Below are positions 17,871 through 26,097 of a DNA stretch of 64,000 nucleotides, one piece after another. Position 1 is the first letter of the stretch, and each line of letters opens with the position of its first letter. The notes under the pieces were generated by a model, which worked only from the letters and a program-made list of their open reading frames with translations, had not been told where the DNA came from and made no database searches. Origin of the DNA: an uncultured Muribaculaceae bacterium (GTDB lineage: Bacteria > Bacteroidota > Bacteroidia > Bacteroidales > Muribaculaceae); assembly GCA_910579305.1 (NCBI GenBank), contig CAJTTA010000007.1, forward strand, positions 8,067 through 72,066. The letters are read 5' to 3'. The translations under genes and the position numbers were made by a program.

Positions 17871-18743
17871 ATGAGCGAAATAAAGATTGCCGGCATTATG
17901 CGTGCCGGTGCATACTCTCCCAATCATATAGGAAATGACGCCGCCATCTTCAATGCTACGGCCGAAGAGCTTCGCAAGCGAGGCTTCACTGTCAATATTT
18001 ACAGTGAGGAGCAGTTCCGCAGTGGGCTTATGGGCGAGGACGTGATAGTGAATATGTGCCGGGAGGCATCATCCATAGGAATGCTTCAGAGGCTTGAAGA
18101 TGAGGGTAAACTTGTGATTAACTCCGGCTACGGCATAGAGAACTGCACTCGTGAGCGCATGACCCGCCTCCTTCTCGGGCATGATATCCCTTATCCCAAG
18201 AGCCTTATAGTCAACACTAATGAGGCAGTGATACCTGAACTTATGCGTGCAGGCTTCACTTCATGCTGGATAAAGCGCGGAGACTTTCATGCCATGCATA
18301 AGGAGGATGTGAGCTATTGCCGTCATCCGGAAGAGGCGCAGGAGGTGCTTCAGGAATACTTCTATCGCGGCATAAAGCGCGCGGTGATAAACACCCATCT
18401 CATAGGAGATCTTATCAAGTTTTACGGCATAGCGGGAAGCCCGTTTTTCTATTGGTTCTACCCCTTTGACGCCGGCCACTCGAAATATGGCTATGAAGAG
18501 GTGAACGGCAAGAGTCGCGGCATCAGTTTTTCCGAAGATTCCCTCCGCAAGATATGCGACAGGGCGTCGGCTGTGACCGACGTTAAAGTGTATGGAGGCG
18601 ACGCCATAGTGGCGGATGACGGCTCTATAAGCATTATCGACTGGAACGACTGGCCCTCTTTTGCCCCTTGCCGCAAGGAGGCAGCCCCGCATATAGCCAA
18701 GTGTATAATCAATGCTATAAAGGCCCATGACGCAAAACACTAA
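17871..18743 (+). CDS. ATP-grasp-like protein of the CDP-headgroup operon
   Basis: No named family recognised. The 290-residue protein has an ATP-grasp-like order: an N-terminal Rossmann-like part (IAGIMRAGAYSPNHIGNDA), a middle with CWIKRGDFHAMHKEDV (Lys likely contacting ATP), and an ending SISIIDWNDWPSF resembling the metal-binding D/E-x-N motif. ATP-grasp enzymes join a carboxylate to an amine or thiol through an acyl phosphate. It lies between a nucleotidyltransferase (4-base gap) and a CDP-alcohol transferase (17-base overlap), so it may modify the headgroup before or after activation. ATG 17871 is chosen; ATG 17853 in the same frame would overlap the previous gene. Confidence 0.65.
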   Translation: MSEIKIAGIMRAGAYSPNHIGNDAAIFNATAEELRKRGFTVNIYSEEQFRSGLMGEDVIVNMCREASSIGMLQRLEDEGKLVINSGYGIENCTRERMTRLLLGHDIPYPKSLIVNTNEAVIPELMRAGFTSCWIKRGDFHAMHKEDVSYCRHPEEAQEVLQEYFYRGIKRAVINTHLIGDLIKFYGIAGSPFFYWFYPFDAGHSKYGYEEVNGKSRGISFSEDSLRKICDRASAVTDVKVYGGDAIVADDGSISIIDWNDWPSFAPCRKEAAPHIAKCIINAIKAHDAKH

Positions 18744-19689
18744 TAAGGGACGTCTTGCCGCTCTCAGGCAGGAATATCGGGCGTCGCTGAAATCAAGCGA
18801 TACGGAAGAGACATTTGACTTGATGTTTTATCGGCCTATCGGTTTTGCCTGGGCTGTGCTCTTCCGCCGCATGGGTGTGAAGCCTAATGCCGTGACCATA
18901 GCATCGATATTCATTGGCCTGGCGGCAGGCATAATGATGTATTTCGACTCTATGTGGCTTAATGTCGTGGGAATGCTGCTGCTGGTATGGGCCAATTCCT
19001 ATGATTCAGCCGACGGGCAGCTTGCCCGGCTTACGAAGCAATACTCGCGTCTGGGCCGGATACTCGACGGCGTGAGCGGCGACATATGGTTTGCCGCCAT
19101 ATATATAGCCATATGTATCCGCGAGGTGCACACCTCTGAATTTTTTATGGACCACAACTGGGTGGTGTGGCTCATAGCAGTGGCGGCCGGATTCTGCCAT
19201 GCCATGCAGGCTGCACAGGCCGACTATTACAGGCAGTTTCATCTCTTCTTTCTCAAAGGCAAGGAAGGGAGTGAGCTTGACTCCTCGGCCTCGCTTAAGG
19301 AGAAATACTCCACTTTATCATGGCGCAAGGATTTTTTTGCAAAACTCATTATGAGCTTTTATCTCAATTACACACTGCAGCAGGAAAGCCGCACTCCGGC
19401 CATGCAGCGCTTGCGTGCTGAGCTGTCGGAGCGTTTCGGGCAGGGTGTTACCCCCGCCTCCTTCAGAGACGCTTTCCGCAAAGCCTCGCTGCCTCTGATG
19501 AAGTATACCAACATGCTCTCCTTCAATACGCGCTGCTTTGCTCTCTTCGCTTCTCTGTTTTTGCGCATGCCATGGCTATACTTCGCCTTTGAGCTCACGG
19601 TGCTGAATGTGATGCTTCTTTACATGATGCTGCGTCATGAGAGCATATGCCGCAGATTTACTCAGGAACTAAAGAATGGAAAATACTGA
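18727..19689 (+). CDS. CDP-alcohol phosphatidyltransferase family protein
   Basis: The 320-residue membrane enzyme carries the family motif as D93-x2-DG-x2-AR-x8-G-x3-D-x4-D119. One extra residue lies before the last Asp compared with the usual x3 spacing. The family displaces CMP from a CDP-linked donor with an alcohol acceptor, making phospholipids or phosphodiester polyols. About six helices follow the motif pattern, with a long polar insert between helices (about residues 175-245). It overlaps both neighbours (17 and 14 bases). The substrate is unknown; the paired nucleotidyltransferase suggests that the operon makes its own CDP-alcohol. Confidence 0.88.
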   Translation: MTQNTNKGRLAALRQEYRASLKSSDTEETFDLMFYRPIGFAWAVLFRRMGVKPNAVTIASIFIGLAAGIMMYFDSMWLNVVGMLLLVWANSYDSADGQLARLTKQYSRLGRILDGVSGDIWFAAIYIAICIREVHTSEFFMDHNWVVWLIAVAAGFCHAMQAAQADYYRQFHLFFLKGKEGSELDSSASLKEKYSTLSWRKDFFAKLIMSFYLNYTLQQESRTPAMQRLRAELSERFGQGVTPASFRDAFRKASLPLMKYTNMLSFNTRCFALFASLFLRMPWLYFAFELTVLNVMLLYMMLRHESICRRFTQELKNGKY

Positions 19690-20398
19690 TTATTCGGCCA
19701 TAAGAGGTGTTATCTTCGATTATGGCGGCACGATTGACTCTCGCGGATGTCACTGGAGCGAGGTGATATGGGATGCCTATACGGCTTCCGGCATTGAAGT
19801 GGAAAAGGATGCCTTTCGCGAGGCATATGTGCATGCGGAGCGTGAGCTTGCGCGTGTGCGCCACATACTTCCTCATCACAATTTTCTCGACCTGCTCCGC
19901 ATAAAAATGAGAATAGAGCTGGAGTGGCTTGCCGACAAGGGCTTGATTGACAAAGGCTCAATTGACGCATATGTGGATGCTACGTCGCGCAGATGCTACG
20001 AAGCTGCTGCTGCTTGTGTGGAAGAGGCACGTCCGGTGCTTGAGCACTTGCATGCGCGTTACCCCATGGTGCTCGTGAGTAATTTTTACGGCAATGTGGA
20101 GGCTGTGCTTGAGGATTTCGACCTGCGTAAATATTTCCGGAGCATAGTGGAAAGTGCCGTAGTGGGAGTGCGCAAGCCGGATCCGCGTATTTTCTCTCTC
20201 GGATGTGAGGCTCTTGCTCTTCCCGCCTCCGAAGTTCTTGTGATAGGCGACAGCCTTCGCAAGGATATTGAGCCGGCCGAGAGCATAGGCTGTAAAGTGA
20301 TGTGGCTTAAAGGCAAGGGATGGACTGCGGCCGAAGATGAGCAGACTCATCCGTGTATCATCCGTTCGCTGAATGACATTCCCGCTTTATTGAGATAA
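19676..20398 (+). CDS. HAD-superfamily hydrolase, last gene of CDP-headgroup operon
   Basis: The 240-residue protein shows all HAD motifs: FDYGGTID with nucleophile Asp15 (motif I), MVLVSNFYGN (II), VRKPDPRIF (III, Lys) and VIGDSLRKDIEPAESIG (IV). A helical cap lies between motifs I and II (about residues 30-110). The +2 Asp of motif I, the usual acid/base of phosphatases, is Gly here. It probably acts on a phosphorylated intermediate of the operon's product, but with Gly at +2 a standard phosphatase mechanism is less certain. It overlaps the CDP-alcohol transferase gene by 14 bases and ends before a strong hairpin. Confidence 0.85.
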   Translation: MENTDYSAIRGVIFDYGGTIDSRGCHWSEVIWDAYTASGIEVEKDAFREAYVHAERELARVRHILPHHNFLDLLRIKMRIELEWLADKGLIDKGSIDAYVDATSRRCYEAAAACVEEARPVLEHLHARYPMVLVSNFYGNVEAVLEDFDLRKYFRSIVESAVVGVRKPDPRIFSLGCEALALPASEVLVIGDSLRKDIEPAESIGCKVMWLKGKGWTAAEDEQTHPCIIRSLNDIPALLR

Positions 20399-20423
20399 AG
20401 ATAAGGCCGGGTTAGATTTAATA

Positions 20424-20477
20424 TAATATCCCGCCTAAGTCATGGCTTCAGAGTGTCATGACTTAGGCGGGATATTA
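20424..20477. terminator. Perfect 21-bp inverted repeat between convergent genes
   Basis: Arms 20424-20444 and 20457-20477 are exact reverse complements, with a 12-base loop. The core is GC-rich (CCCGCC) and the outer ends are TAATAT. No T-run follows on either strand, so it may be a bidirectional terminator whose U-rich part lies in the stem, or a small palindromic element. Confidence 0.55.
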
Positions 20478-20532
20478 GTTGGCAGTGTAATATAGATATA
20501 AGTAATGGGCCGAGGGGTAATATAATAACAAT

Positions 20533-20556
20533 GCCACCGGGCCGAGGCCCGGTGGC
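20533..20556 (-). terminator. Intrinsic terminator of the secreted protein gene at 20598
   Basis: GCCACCGGGC / GCCCGGTGGC, a 10-bp stem with a 4-base loop. On the minus strand it is followed by a T-rich stretch (ATTGTTATTATA). A second short stem (CGCGGC/GCCGCG, about 20564-20579) lies between it and the stop codon. Confidence 0.65.
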
Positions 20557-20597
20557 TATATGTCGCGGCGTTAGCCGCGTGTCTGTTCAATCAGTGA

Positions 20598-21479
20598 TTA
20601 GCGGATAACCTGCTTGGAAACCTTGCTGCCCTGGCGAACGATGTAGAGACCGTTCTCGGGGTTGGCTACGCGTACACCCTGAAGATTGAAGTATTCAACT
20701 TCACCCTCTGCAGTCTCGATAGCCTCAACACCTAAGTGGATGCCTGCCTGGAAGCGAACGATAGCTGCGGCCTGAGGCACGTCGGGAAGGATGAAAGTGA
20801 TTGTGCCGTCGAAGTCTTCGGCTACAGTGCTGTTTACAGAGTCGTTATAGTTCCACTCGCACTCCTCTTCAAGAGTTACAGTGCCACCTGCGCTGTAGTT
20901 GATGGAACCCCAGTCAGCGTCAGCGATTTTGAACTCGATACCGGCGGGGATTACAGTCTCTCCTGCGCAGTCGAAAGTATAGGTGATACCATCGTCAGTG
21001 TGCATTTCCCACTGCTCGAGAGCGGCCCAGTTGGGATCCATGCCGCCACGGATATATACTTTAGTGAAGCCTTCGGGCTTGGGAGTGTCGGTGGTTACAG
21101 TGATAGTTGAGAGGTCGCCGGCCACTACGAAGTGGTAGTTGCCTTTCCAGGGGCTCTGGATGTTGCCTGCTTCGGGATTGAGCTCAAGAGCTACGGCAGT
21201 GCCGAGGTTCTCTTCAGTGATTTCTGCGAAGTATGCGCCTGCGTTGAATTCGTCCCATTCGCCGACTGCAGTAGAAATCTTGATGGCAACGCAGTCGTTT
21301 ACATCGAATTCATAGTTGCCTTCACCATTGGGGTTTACTTCAGCGGGAGTGGCGGGAGTCCAGTCGAGAGTAACGGCTTCTTCACCCTGAAGGATACCGG
21401 AGCCTACGATATAGAGGGGCTCGGCGTTCATGGACAGAGCTGCAACGGCAGCGGCTGCAAAAGCGTAAAATTTCTTCAT
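20598..21479 (-). CDS. Secreted beta-domain protein with type IX sorting tail
   Basis: The 293-residue protein has a signal peptide (cleavage near SMNA-EPL) and two acidic beta-sandwich-like modules. YIVGSGILQG and VYIRGGMDPNWAALEQWEM resemble the starch-binding SusE/SusF-type modules. Its tail is typical of Por/T9SS substrates: VEYFNLQGVRVANPENGLYI followed by VRQGSKVSKQVIR. It is strongly acidic overall with many Glu and Asp. Likely a surface-displayed or released carbohydrate-binding protein; the ligand is unknown. A -7-like TACCTTTG (minus strand, 21574-21581) lies about 95 bases upstream without a clear -33. A C8 run lies at about 21662-21669, further upstream. Confidence 0.8.
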   Translation of the reverse strand: MKKFYAFAAAAVAALSMNAEPLYIVGSGILQGEEAVTLDWTPATPAEVNPNGEGNYEFDVNDCVAIKISTAVGEWDEFNAGAYFAEITEENLGTAVALELNPEAGNIQSPWKGNYHFVVAGDLSTITVTTDTPKPEGFTKVYIRGGMDPNWAALEQWEMHTDDGITYTFDCAGETVIPAGIEFKIADADWGSINYSAGGTVTLEEECEWNYNDSVNSTVAEDFDGTITFILPDVPQAAAIVRFQAGIHLGVEAIETAEGEVEYFNLQGVRVANPENGLYIVRQGSKVSKQVIR

Positions 21480-21697
21480 AAAGAGGAATTTATTAGTTAA
21501 ACTTATGATTTTGATTATTCTAATCTAACGGTTGTCGTATGTAAGGGAAACTCTGAAGAGTCAAAAATCGGTGCAAAGGTAGTCAATATTGTGAGACGGA
21601 AGAAAATTTTTTTTATGTTTAACAACATATTTTTCTAATATCACTAAGGTCTGTGTCATCTCCCCCCCCTATGTCTGCCTTATGCAAATAAAAGGAA

Positions 21698-21728
21698 CCG
21701 ATACTTCCCATATTCAGGAAAGCATCGG
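21698..21728 (-). terminator. Intrinsic terminator of the small lipoprotein gene
   Basis: On the minus strand, a 12-bp stem (two G-U wobbles, arms 21717-21728 and 21698-21709) with a 7-base loop, followed by TTCCTTTTATTT. It lies 30 bases beyond the stop at 21758. Confidence 0.7.
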
Positions 21729-21757
21729 CCTTAAGCGGATTATCTCTTCGCTATTGC

Positions 21758-21970
21758 TTACTTAGCAACTGCAGAATCAGCAACGGGAGCAACTTCTGCG
21801 GGTGCAGCAGTCTCAGCAGCGGGAGCAGCAGTCTCAGCAGGAGCGGGAGCAGCAACCTCAGTCTCAGTTGCGCAGCATGCAGTTTCAGAATCAGTAGCGG
21901 CAGCGCCCTTGTTGCAAGATACGAGTGCTACAGAAGCAAGTACAGCGAGAGAAAGAACGATCTTTTTCAT
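21758..21970 (-). CDS. Small Ala/Pro/Glu-rich acidic lipoprotein
   Basis: ATG 21970 gives a 70-residue protein; the frame opens at a TTG at 21979. The signal peptide ends SVALVSCNK, a good lipobox, after which come GAAATDSETACC and a low-complexity Ala/Pro/Glu repeat (APAPAETAAPAAETAAPAE). No folded domain is expected. A strong promoter (22017-22047) and a terminator frame it as a single-gene unit, so it may be abundantly expressed. A role as an envelope spacer is only a guess. Confidence 0.8.
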   Translation of the reverse strand: MKKIVLSLAVLASVALVSCNKGAAATDSETACCATETEVAAPAPAETAAPAAETAAPAEVAPVADSAVAK

Positions 21971-22016
21971 TTTAGTCAAGATTAAAAATAAAACAATTTT
22001 GCTATCAAAAACGGTG

Positions 22017-22047
22017 CAAAGTTACAGCTAATTTTTTTTACACCAAA
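22017..22047 (-). promoter_or_regulatory. Promoter of the small lipoprotein
   Basis: Minus strand: TTTG (22044-22047), 19-base spacer, TAACTTTG (22017-22024). Exact match to the Bacteroidetes consensus; leader about 40 bases. Confidence 0.7.
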
Positions 22048-22189
22048 TTTTTTCGCTAAAAAAATGATAGGGAAACTCTGATTTTAGCCAATTAACACAT
22101 AAAACGTTAAATTATCTCCTGATTTTAACAATTGAATTGCTCATACTCTTCGGTTGTGTGCAATATTGCCGTAGCTTTGCAGCATGTAT

Positions 22190-22335
22190 GTGTCGGATTA
22201 CGCTTTAATAGCCTCGTTGCATTTCAACCTCATCAGTCACACCGGGCGGATTCTTGATTGCATCCCGGCGGGGCACTTCGGGCAAGATGAAGCGTAGCAG
22301 GCTATGCAGGCGGAGAGGCTTGGCTTAGATTACTC
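22190..22335. other. GC-rich, possibly structured block in an AT-rich intergenic region
   Basis: The region 22048-22436 has no convincing gene. Its flanks are AT-rich, but about 22190-22335 is GC-rich and holds several short complementary arms (TAGCCT/AGGCTA, CCGGG/CCCGG, CATCCCG against CGGG-GATG). A -7-like TAGCTTTG lies just before it on the plus strand (22172-22179) with only a poorly spaced TTG. It could be a structured leader of the lipoprotein gene at 22437, a small RNA or a repeat copy. I cannot decide. Confidence 0.3.
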
Positions 22336-22436
22336 AATCGCAGTTTGTGATAAAACCATTTAAACCCAGGCATGTTATAACAATCTTATATGTATAATTG
22401 TTAAAGTATATATACCCCTATAAAATCTATTGTATT

Positions 22437-22724
22437 ATGAAAGGATTCAGACACTTGTTAATTACCGCTCTCTTGAGCCTCATGGTAGGGCTTTCCGGAT
22501 GTTCTTCCGGAGGATACTGGGGTGTGAGCGGAGATGTGCCCGGCACAGGTACTTCCTATTATATGGGCGATGGCTACCACGGCCATCATTACAGTAAGAA
22601 GCACTATAAGAAGATGCGCAAGGAGATGAAAAAGCGCGAGAAGGAGCGCCGGAAGGCCTATAAAAAGGCACAGAAGCGTGCCAAGAAATATTACAAGAAG
22701 CACCACTGTCACCATGATGACTGA
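22437..22724 (+). CDS. Small Lys/His-rich basic lipoprotein
   Basis: ATG 22437 gives 95 residues; the frame is open further upstream but MKGFRHLLITALLSL is a clear signal peptide ending VGLSGCSS (lipobox). The mature part begins with Gly/Tyr-rich sequence and then becomes a highly basic helix of Lys, Arg and His (KKHYKKMRKEMKKREKERRK) ending HHCHHDD. Such a tail could bind nucleic acid, LPS phosphates or metal through His/Cys; none is shown. It is divergent from the acidic lipoprotein at 21758 and ends 3 bases before the stop of the next, convergent gene. Confidence 0.75.
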   Translation: MKGFRHLLITALLSLMVGLSGCSSGGYWGVSGDVPGTGTSYYMGDGYHGHHYSKKHYKKMRKEMKKREKERRKAYKKAQKRAKKYYKKHHCHHDD

Positions 22725-22727
22725 GTG

Positions 22728-23216
22728 TCACTCTCCTGCGCAAAGAATGCATGAGGCTTCAATCGCTGAGGCGCGGATGGTGTAAGGCGTGGCCTGTGCC
22801 CGGTGTGGAGCAGGGGATTTGTGATAGTAGAAAACATATTGCCTGTCCCATGTAGAGAAATCCAGCTTTCGGGTTTCTCCGGGTGGAATATTGCAAGGTA
22901 TGGTTACTTTGCGGCGGGTGATCTGTCGGCCGTCGGTTGACAGATATTCTATCTCAAGAGTGATCCCGATCACGGTTTCGTTTCCTGAATTGGTGGCCAG
23001 GATACTTTCTTTAGAGGCGTTACGGGTCTTGGAATAGCCGGAGAGAGTGATGTAGCGGGCGTAATGTGCGGCCAGCCTGGCAGCACGGTCATCTGTCATG
23101 ATCGTGTCGCAGGCAGATGTGTCGAAGTTTATACGGGTTCTCCGTGCTTCGGCGCCGAGCGGGCAGCAGGCAGCCGCGAGCAGAAACAGGCATATGTCAT
23201 TTAGTGGAGAACGCAT
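22728..23216 (-). CDS. Small secreted hypothetical protein
   Basis: No family recognised. The 162-residue protein has a signal peptide (LFLLAAACCPLGAEA), then a domain with VIGITLEIEYLSTDGRQITRRKVTIPCNIPPGETRKLDF, which reads as a small immunoglobulin-like beta sandwich of the type that handles additive sugar- or protein-contact surfaces. The tail has two Cys near the end. Its start overlaps the DUF3078 gene by 20 bases, so it is the last gene of the long operon that begins at 32609 or at parE. Confidence 0.65.
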   Translation of the reverse strand: MRSPLNDICLFLLAAACCPLGAEARRTRINFDTSACDTIMTDDRAARLAAHYARYITLSGYSKTRNASKESILATNSGNETVIGITLEIEYLSTDGRQITRRKVTIPCNIPPGETRKLDFSTWDRQYVFYYHKSPAPHRAQATPYTIRASAIEASCILCAGE

Positions 23217-24465
23217 AACGGAAACCGAAGCTTAATATCTCCTTGATCATCCAGTAGCGCCAACCCTTGTCAGTGGCGGCAGAGGCTGTGTCGTAGCGCA
23301 TGTGAAGGTATATCTGGGTGGATAGAAAGCGGTTGATATAGAAGTTAAAGGTATTTTCCCAGTCTGTCTGAAACTCATCATAGTTAGTGAAGATGAAGAG
23401 TCGCGATTTCCAGGCTATATTGTCGGTGAGACGCCATTCGGCAGTGAGCTCGGCATTCGAACCTATCTGATTGTAATATTTCTTGCCTTCAGGCATAGAG
23501 AAAAGCGTTGGATCGATATGCCTGTCGATACATGTCTTCAGGTTATAAGATATAGGAGAAATAGATGAGTTGAATTTCAGCCGTCCCTTGTAGCCTGTGG
23601 TGGCATAGGTCATACCGAGACCGAGGTTGAGCTCTCCCGGGGAGAGGAAAGACGCCTTGCGTTCCTGAGAGTTCTCTCCATAGTTGTGGAGGAATTGCGT
23701 CTTGAACTGCAGGGTGACACTATAGAACCATTTATTGCTTGCCCTCAGACCGGCCTTCAGATTCCATTGAAACAGGTCTTGGGAAATGCCGTAGGAGTGA
23801 TACAGATCCTGAGGGGTGCTGTAGAGTCCCAGTTTATAGCTCACAGAGTTGGTGAATAGAACGGAGGGATGATATACCTCATTGATTTTTACGTCCCAGA
23901 GGAAGTTCACAAGGAGCGTGAGACTGTTGGTGCCCCCCTGATACCAGTTGGGGCTGAGATAAGCCTGAGAGAATTGCACCCCGCTGTCGAAGGCATGCAG
24001 CCAGTTTATCCTGTCAATGTCATCGATGAGCACAGGTGCAGGCCCGTTATCCACAGGCAGTGGCAGGTCTGTGATAAGGTACTCGCGGGAATTGTCGGGA
24101 GTCTGATGCAGTTGGGGAGGCTCCGGAAGCAGCCAGGCAAGATGCAGAGGCTCATCGGAGTGGGAGAGCATGTAGGAGTATCTCACACGCTCAGCCGTCT
24201 CACGCATCAGCCGGTGCTTCTCAAGCGCAGTCATTGAGTCAGGCACCTCGGGCCGCAAAGCTATCTCCCGCAGTTCTGCATATGATGAAGGCCGGGAGAC
24301 CTCAACTGCAGGAGCATTGGGATCAATGCCTGTAAACCCTTGAAAGATAAGAGGCTTGGATGTTTCGTATATTGTAACGTCATGATTGCGTGCATCCTGT
24401 GCCTGAAGAGCTGTCGCTACAGCACAGGCACAGGATGCAGATATGAGTCTGGTCAGGATCTTCAT
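23197..24465 (-). CDS. DUF3078 outer-membrane beta-barrel protein
   Basis: The 422-residue protein has a signal peptide ending ALQA-QDA, a variable N-terminal part with predicted helix, then the DUF3078 domain. The latter is recognised by FSQAYLSPNWYQGGTNSLTL near residue 177 and repeated amphipathic strands ending with aromatic residues (SFGFRYAFSTK at the C-terminus, typical for barrel assembly). The family is restricted to Bacteroidetes and has no assigned function. It follows the S41 protease gene by 24 bases. Confidence 0.85.
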   Translation of the reverse strand: MKILTRLISASCACAVATALQAQDARNHDVTIYETSKPLIFQGFTGIDPNAPAVEVSRPSSYAELREIALRPEVPDSMTALEKHRLMRETAERVRYSYMLSHSDEPLHLAWLLPEPPQLHQTPDNSREYLITDLPLPVDNGPAPVLIDDIDRINWLHAFDSGVQFSQAYLSPNWYQGGTNSLTLLVNFLWDVKINEVYHPSVLFTNSVSYKLGLYSTPQDLYHSYGISQDLFQWNLKAGLRASNKWFYSVTLQFKTQFLHNYGENSQERKASFLSPGELNLGLGMTYATTGYKGRLKFNSSISPISYNLKTCIDRHIDPTLFSMPEGKKYYNQIGSNAELTAEWRLTDNIAWKSRLFIFTNYDEFQTDWENTFNFYINRFLSTQIYLHMRYDTASAATDKGWRYWMIKEILSFGFRYAFSTK

Positions 24466-24489
24466 GGCCGGACGGCTTAATGTCTATTC

Positions 24490-26085
24490 TTATTGATGTG
24501 AAGTTATCATGCGGTCATAGTCCTCGCTGTTGATGAGCCTCAAGGCTTCAAGGAAGATAGGATTATGACGGTTATAGACTTTTTCATAAGTCTGTGATTC
24601 GTAGATGTCTCTGCCTATAAGACCTTTGAGGATAAGCTTCACAAGAGGCAGTGAACGCTCCCATTCCTCCAGGTTGAATTCTATATTTTCGGCATCGGCC
24701 ATGGCGCGTATCTCAGAGAGCATCTCATCGGTGACCTCAAATTCCTCTACGTATCGATCATCGTTCTTGTACAGTTTCTTGATCTGCTTGCGATGAGTGT
24801 CCACGTATGCCACAGCATACTGATTGAGTATCCCTTTGGCAGTGATGTTGCGCAGATATTTGGTGTTTTCGGTAGTGTCAAGAGGCACGAACACATCGGG
24901 CGTGATGCCTCCACCGCCGTAAATTGCTCTGTTGTAGAGGAGTGTGTGAGTGAGTTTGGTAGAGTCGAGGTGGATTGAATCGGCATGCATGAGCTCTCCG
25001 CCCTCAAATCTATTGAGCATATCCTTGCGATAGCTCTCCTCATCCCCCTTGGTATAAGGCTTCTGAATGTCTCTTCCGGCAGGAGTGTAGTAATGCGATA
25101 TGGTGAGGCGTATCATGGAGCCGTCGGGGAAAGGAATCGGGCGCTGCACCAGGCCTTTGCCGAAGGTGCGGCGGCCCACAACGAGACCGCGATCCCAGTC
25201 TTGCACAGCCCCCGACGTGATTTCCGAAGCGGAGGCTGAATATTGATTCACCATCACCACGAGACGCCCGTCGCCAAACAAGGGCTTGGAGCCGAGCGGA
25301 TTCGTGCGGTAATCCTGGCGGGGAGCCTTGCTGCCTTCCGTATAGACGGCAAGACTGCCCGGCTCAAGCAGCTCGGCAAGCAGCCCGGTGGCGGCAGTGA
25401 TGTAGCCTCCCCCATTGTCGCACAGATCGAGTATGAGATTCTTCATGCCCTTCTTTCGCAGCGTCTCCACAGCCTTGCGGAATTCATTGGGAGTCTCGGC
25501 GGCAAATTTATTGATGGCGATATAGCCGGTAGTAGGATCGGCCATATAAGCAGCATCCACGCTGAAGATGGGTATGTCATCGCGTATCAGGCGGAAAGGA
25601 ACCGTATCCGATCCGCGCAACACCGTAAGGTTTATCTCAGTACCTTTAGGCCCGCGCAGCTTTTTCTGTATCTGCGAGGTGGAGAGCTTGCGTCCTGCTA
25701 TTGAGGAATCTCCTACCGCAATGATACGGTCGCCGGGAATAATGCCCACCTTTTCGGACGGCCCTCCCGATACGGTCTGAATCACATATAGCGTGTCCTT
25801 GACCATGTTATATGTTATGCCTATGCCGGAGAAATTTCCTTCCAGCGGCTCGTTCAGCTCGGCGGTTTCCTTGGGGTCGGAGTAAGAGGAGTGAGGGTCA
25901 AGGCTTTCCAGCATTCCACGGATGGCACTTTCCACAAGAGCGTCCTCATCTACAGTATCCACATAGAATTGAGAGATAGCCCTTTCGGCATATCGCAGCT
26001 TGCTGTTGGGCGTGCTGGCACCTATCTGCGCCATTAAGGCGCATGTGGCGCAGGCTGCAATTGCAGTAAAAAGAAGTTTCTTCAT
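24490..26085 (-). CDS. S41-family C-terminal processing peptidase (CtpA-like)
   Basis: The 531-residue protein has a signal peptide (MKKLLFTAIAACATCALMAQ), an N-terminal helical part, a PDZ domain (about 83-160, with VSGGPSEKVGIIPGDRIIAV) and the S41 catalytic domain. The catalytic Ser lies in SASASE (283-288) and the Lys in RTFGKG (K310), with the oxyanion region LDLCDNGGGY (219-228). It cleaves C-terminal tails of periplasmic or membrane proteins. It has an extra C-terminal helical region of about 120 residues. It is spaced 12 bases from coaD, within the parE operon. Confidence 0.93.
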   Translation of the reverse strand: MKKLLFTAIAACATCALMAQIGASTPNSKLRYAERAISQFYVDTVDEDALVESAIRGMLESLDPHSSYSDPKETAELNEPLEGNFSGIGITYNMVKDTLYVIQTVSGGPSEKVGIIPGDRIIAVGDSSIAGRKLSTSQIQKKLRGPKGTEINLTVLRGSDTVPFRLIRDDIPIFSVDAAYMADPTTGYIAINKFAAETPNEFRKAVETLRKKGMKNLILDLCDNGGGYITAATGLLAELLEPGSLAVYTEGSKAPRQDYRTNPLGSKPLFGDGRLVVMVNQYSASASEITSGAVQDWDRGLVVGRRTFGKGLVQRPIPFPDGSMIRLTISHYYTPAGRDIQKPYTKGDEESYRKDMLNRFEGGELMHADSIHLDSTKLTHTLLYNRAIYGGGGITPDVFVPLDTTENTKYLRNITAKGILNQYAVAYVDTHRKQIKKLYKNDDRYVEEFEVTDEMLSEIRAMADAENIEFNLEEWERSLPLVKLILKGLIGRDIYESQTYEKVYNRHNPIFLEALRLINSEDYDRMITSHQ

Positions 26086-26097
26086 ATCAGAGAGTAG

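Noticed and set aside
21662..21669. C8 run upstream of the secreted protein gene as phase-variation switch
   Set aside because: It lies about 180 bases upstream of the start and beyond the only -7-like element, next to another gene's terminator. No mechanism is apparent.
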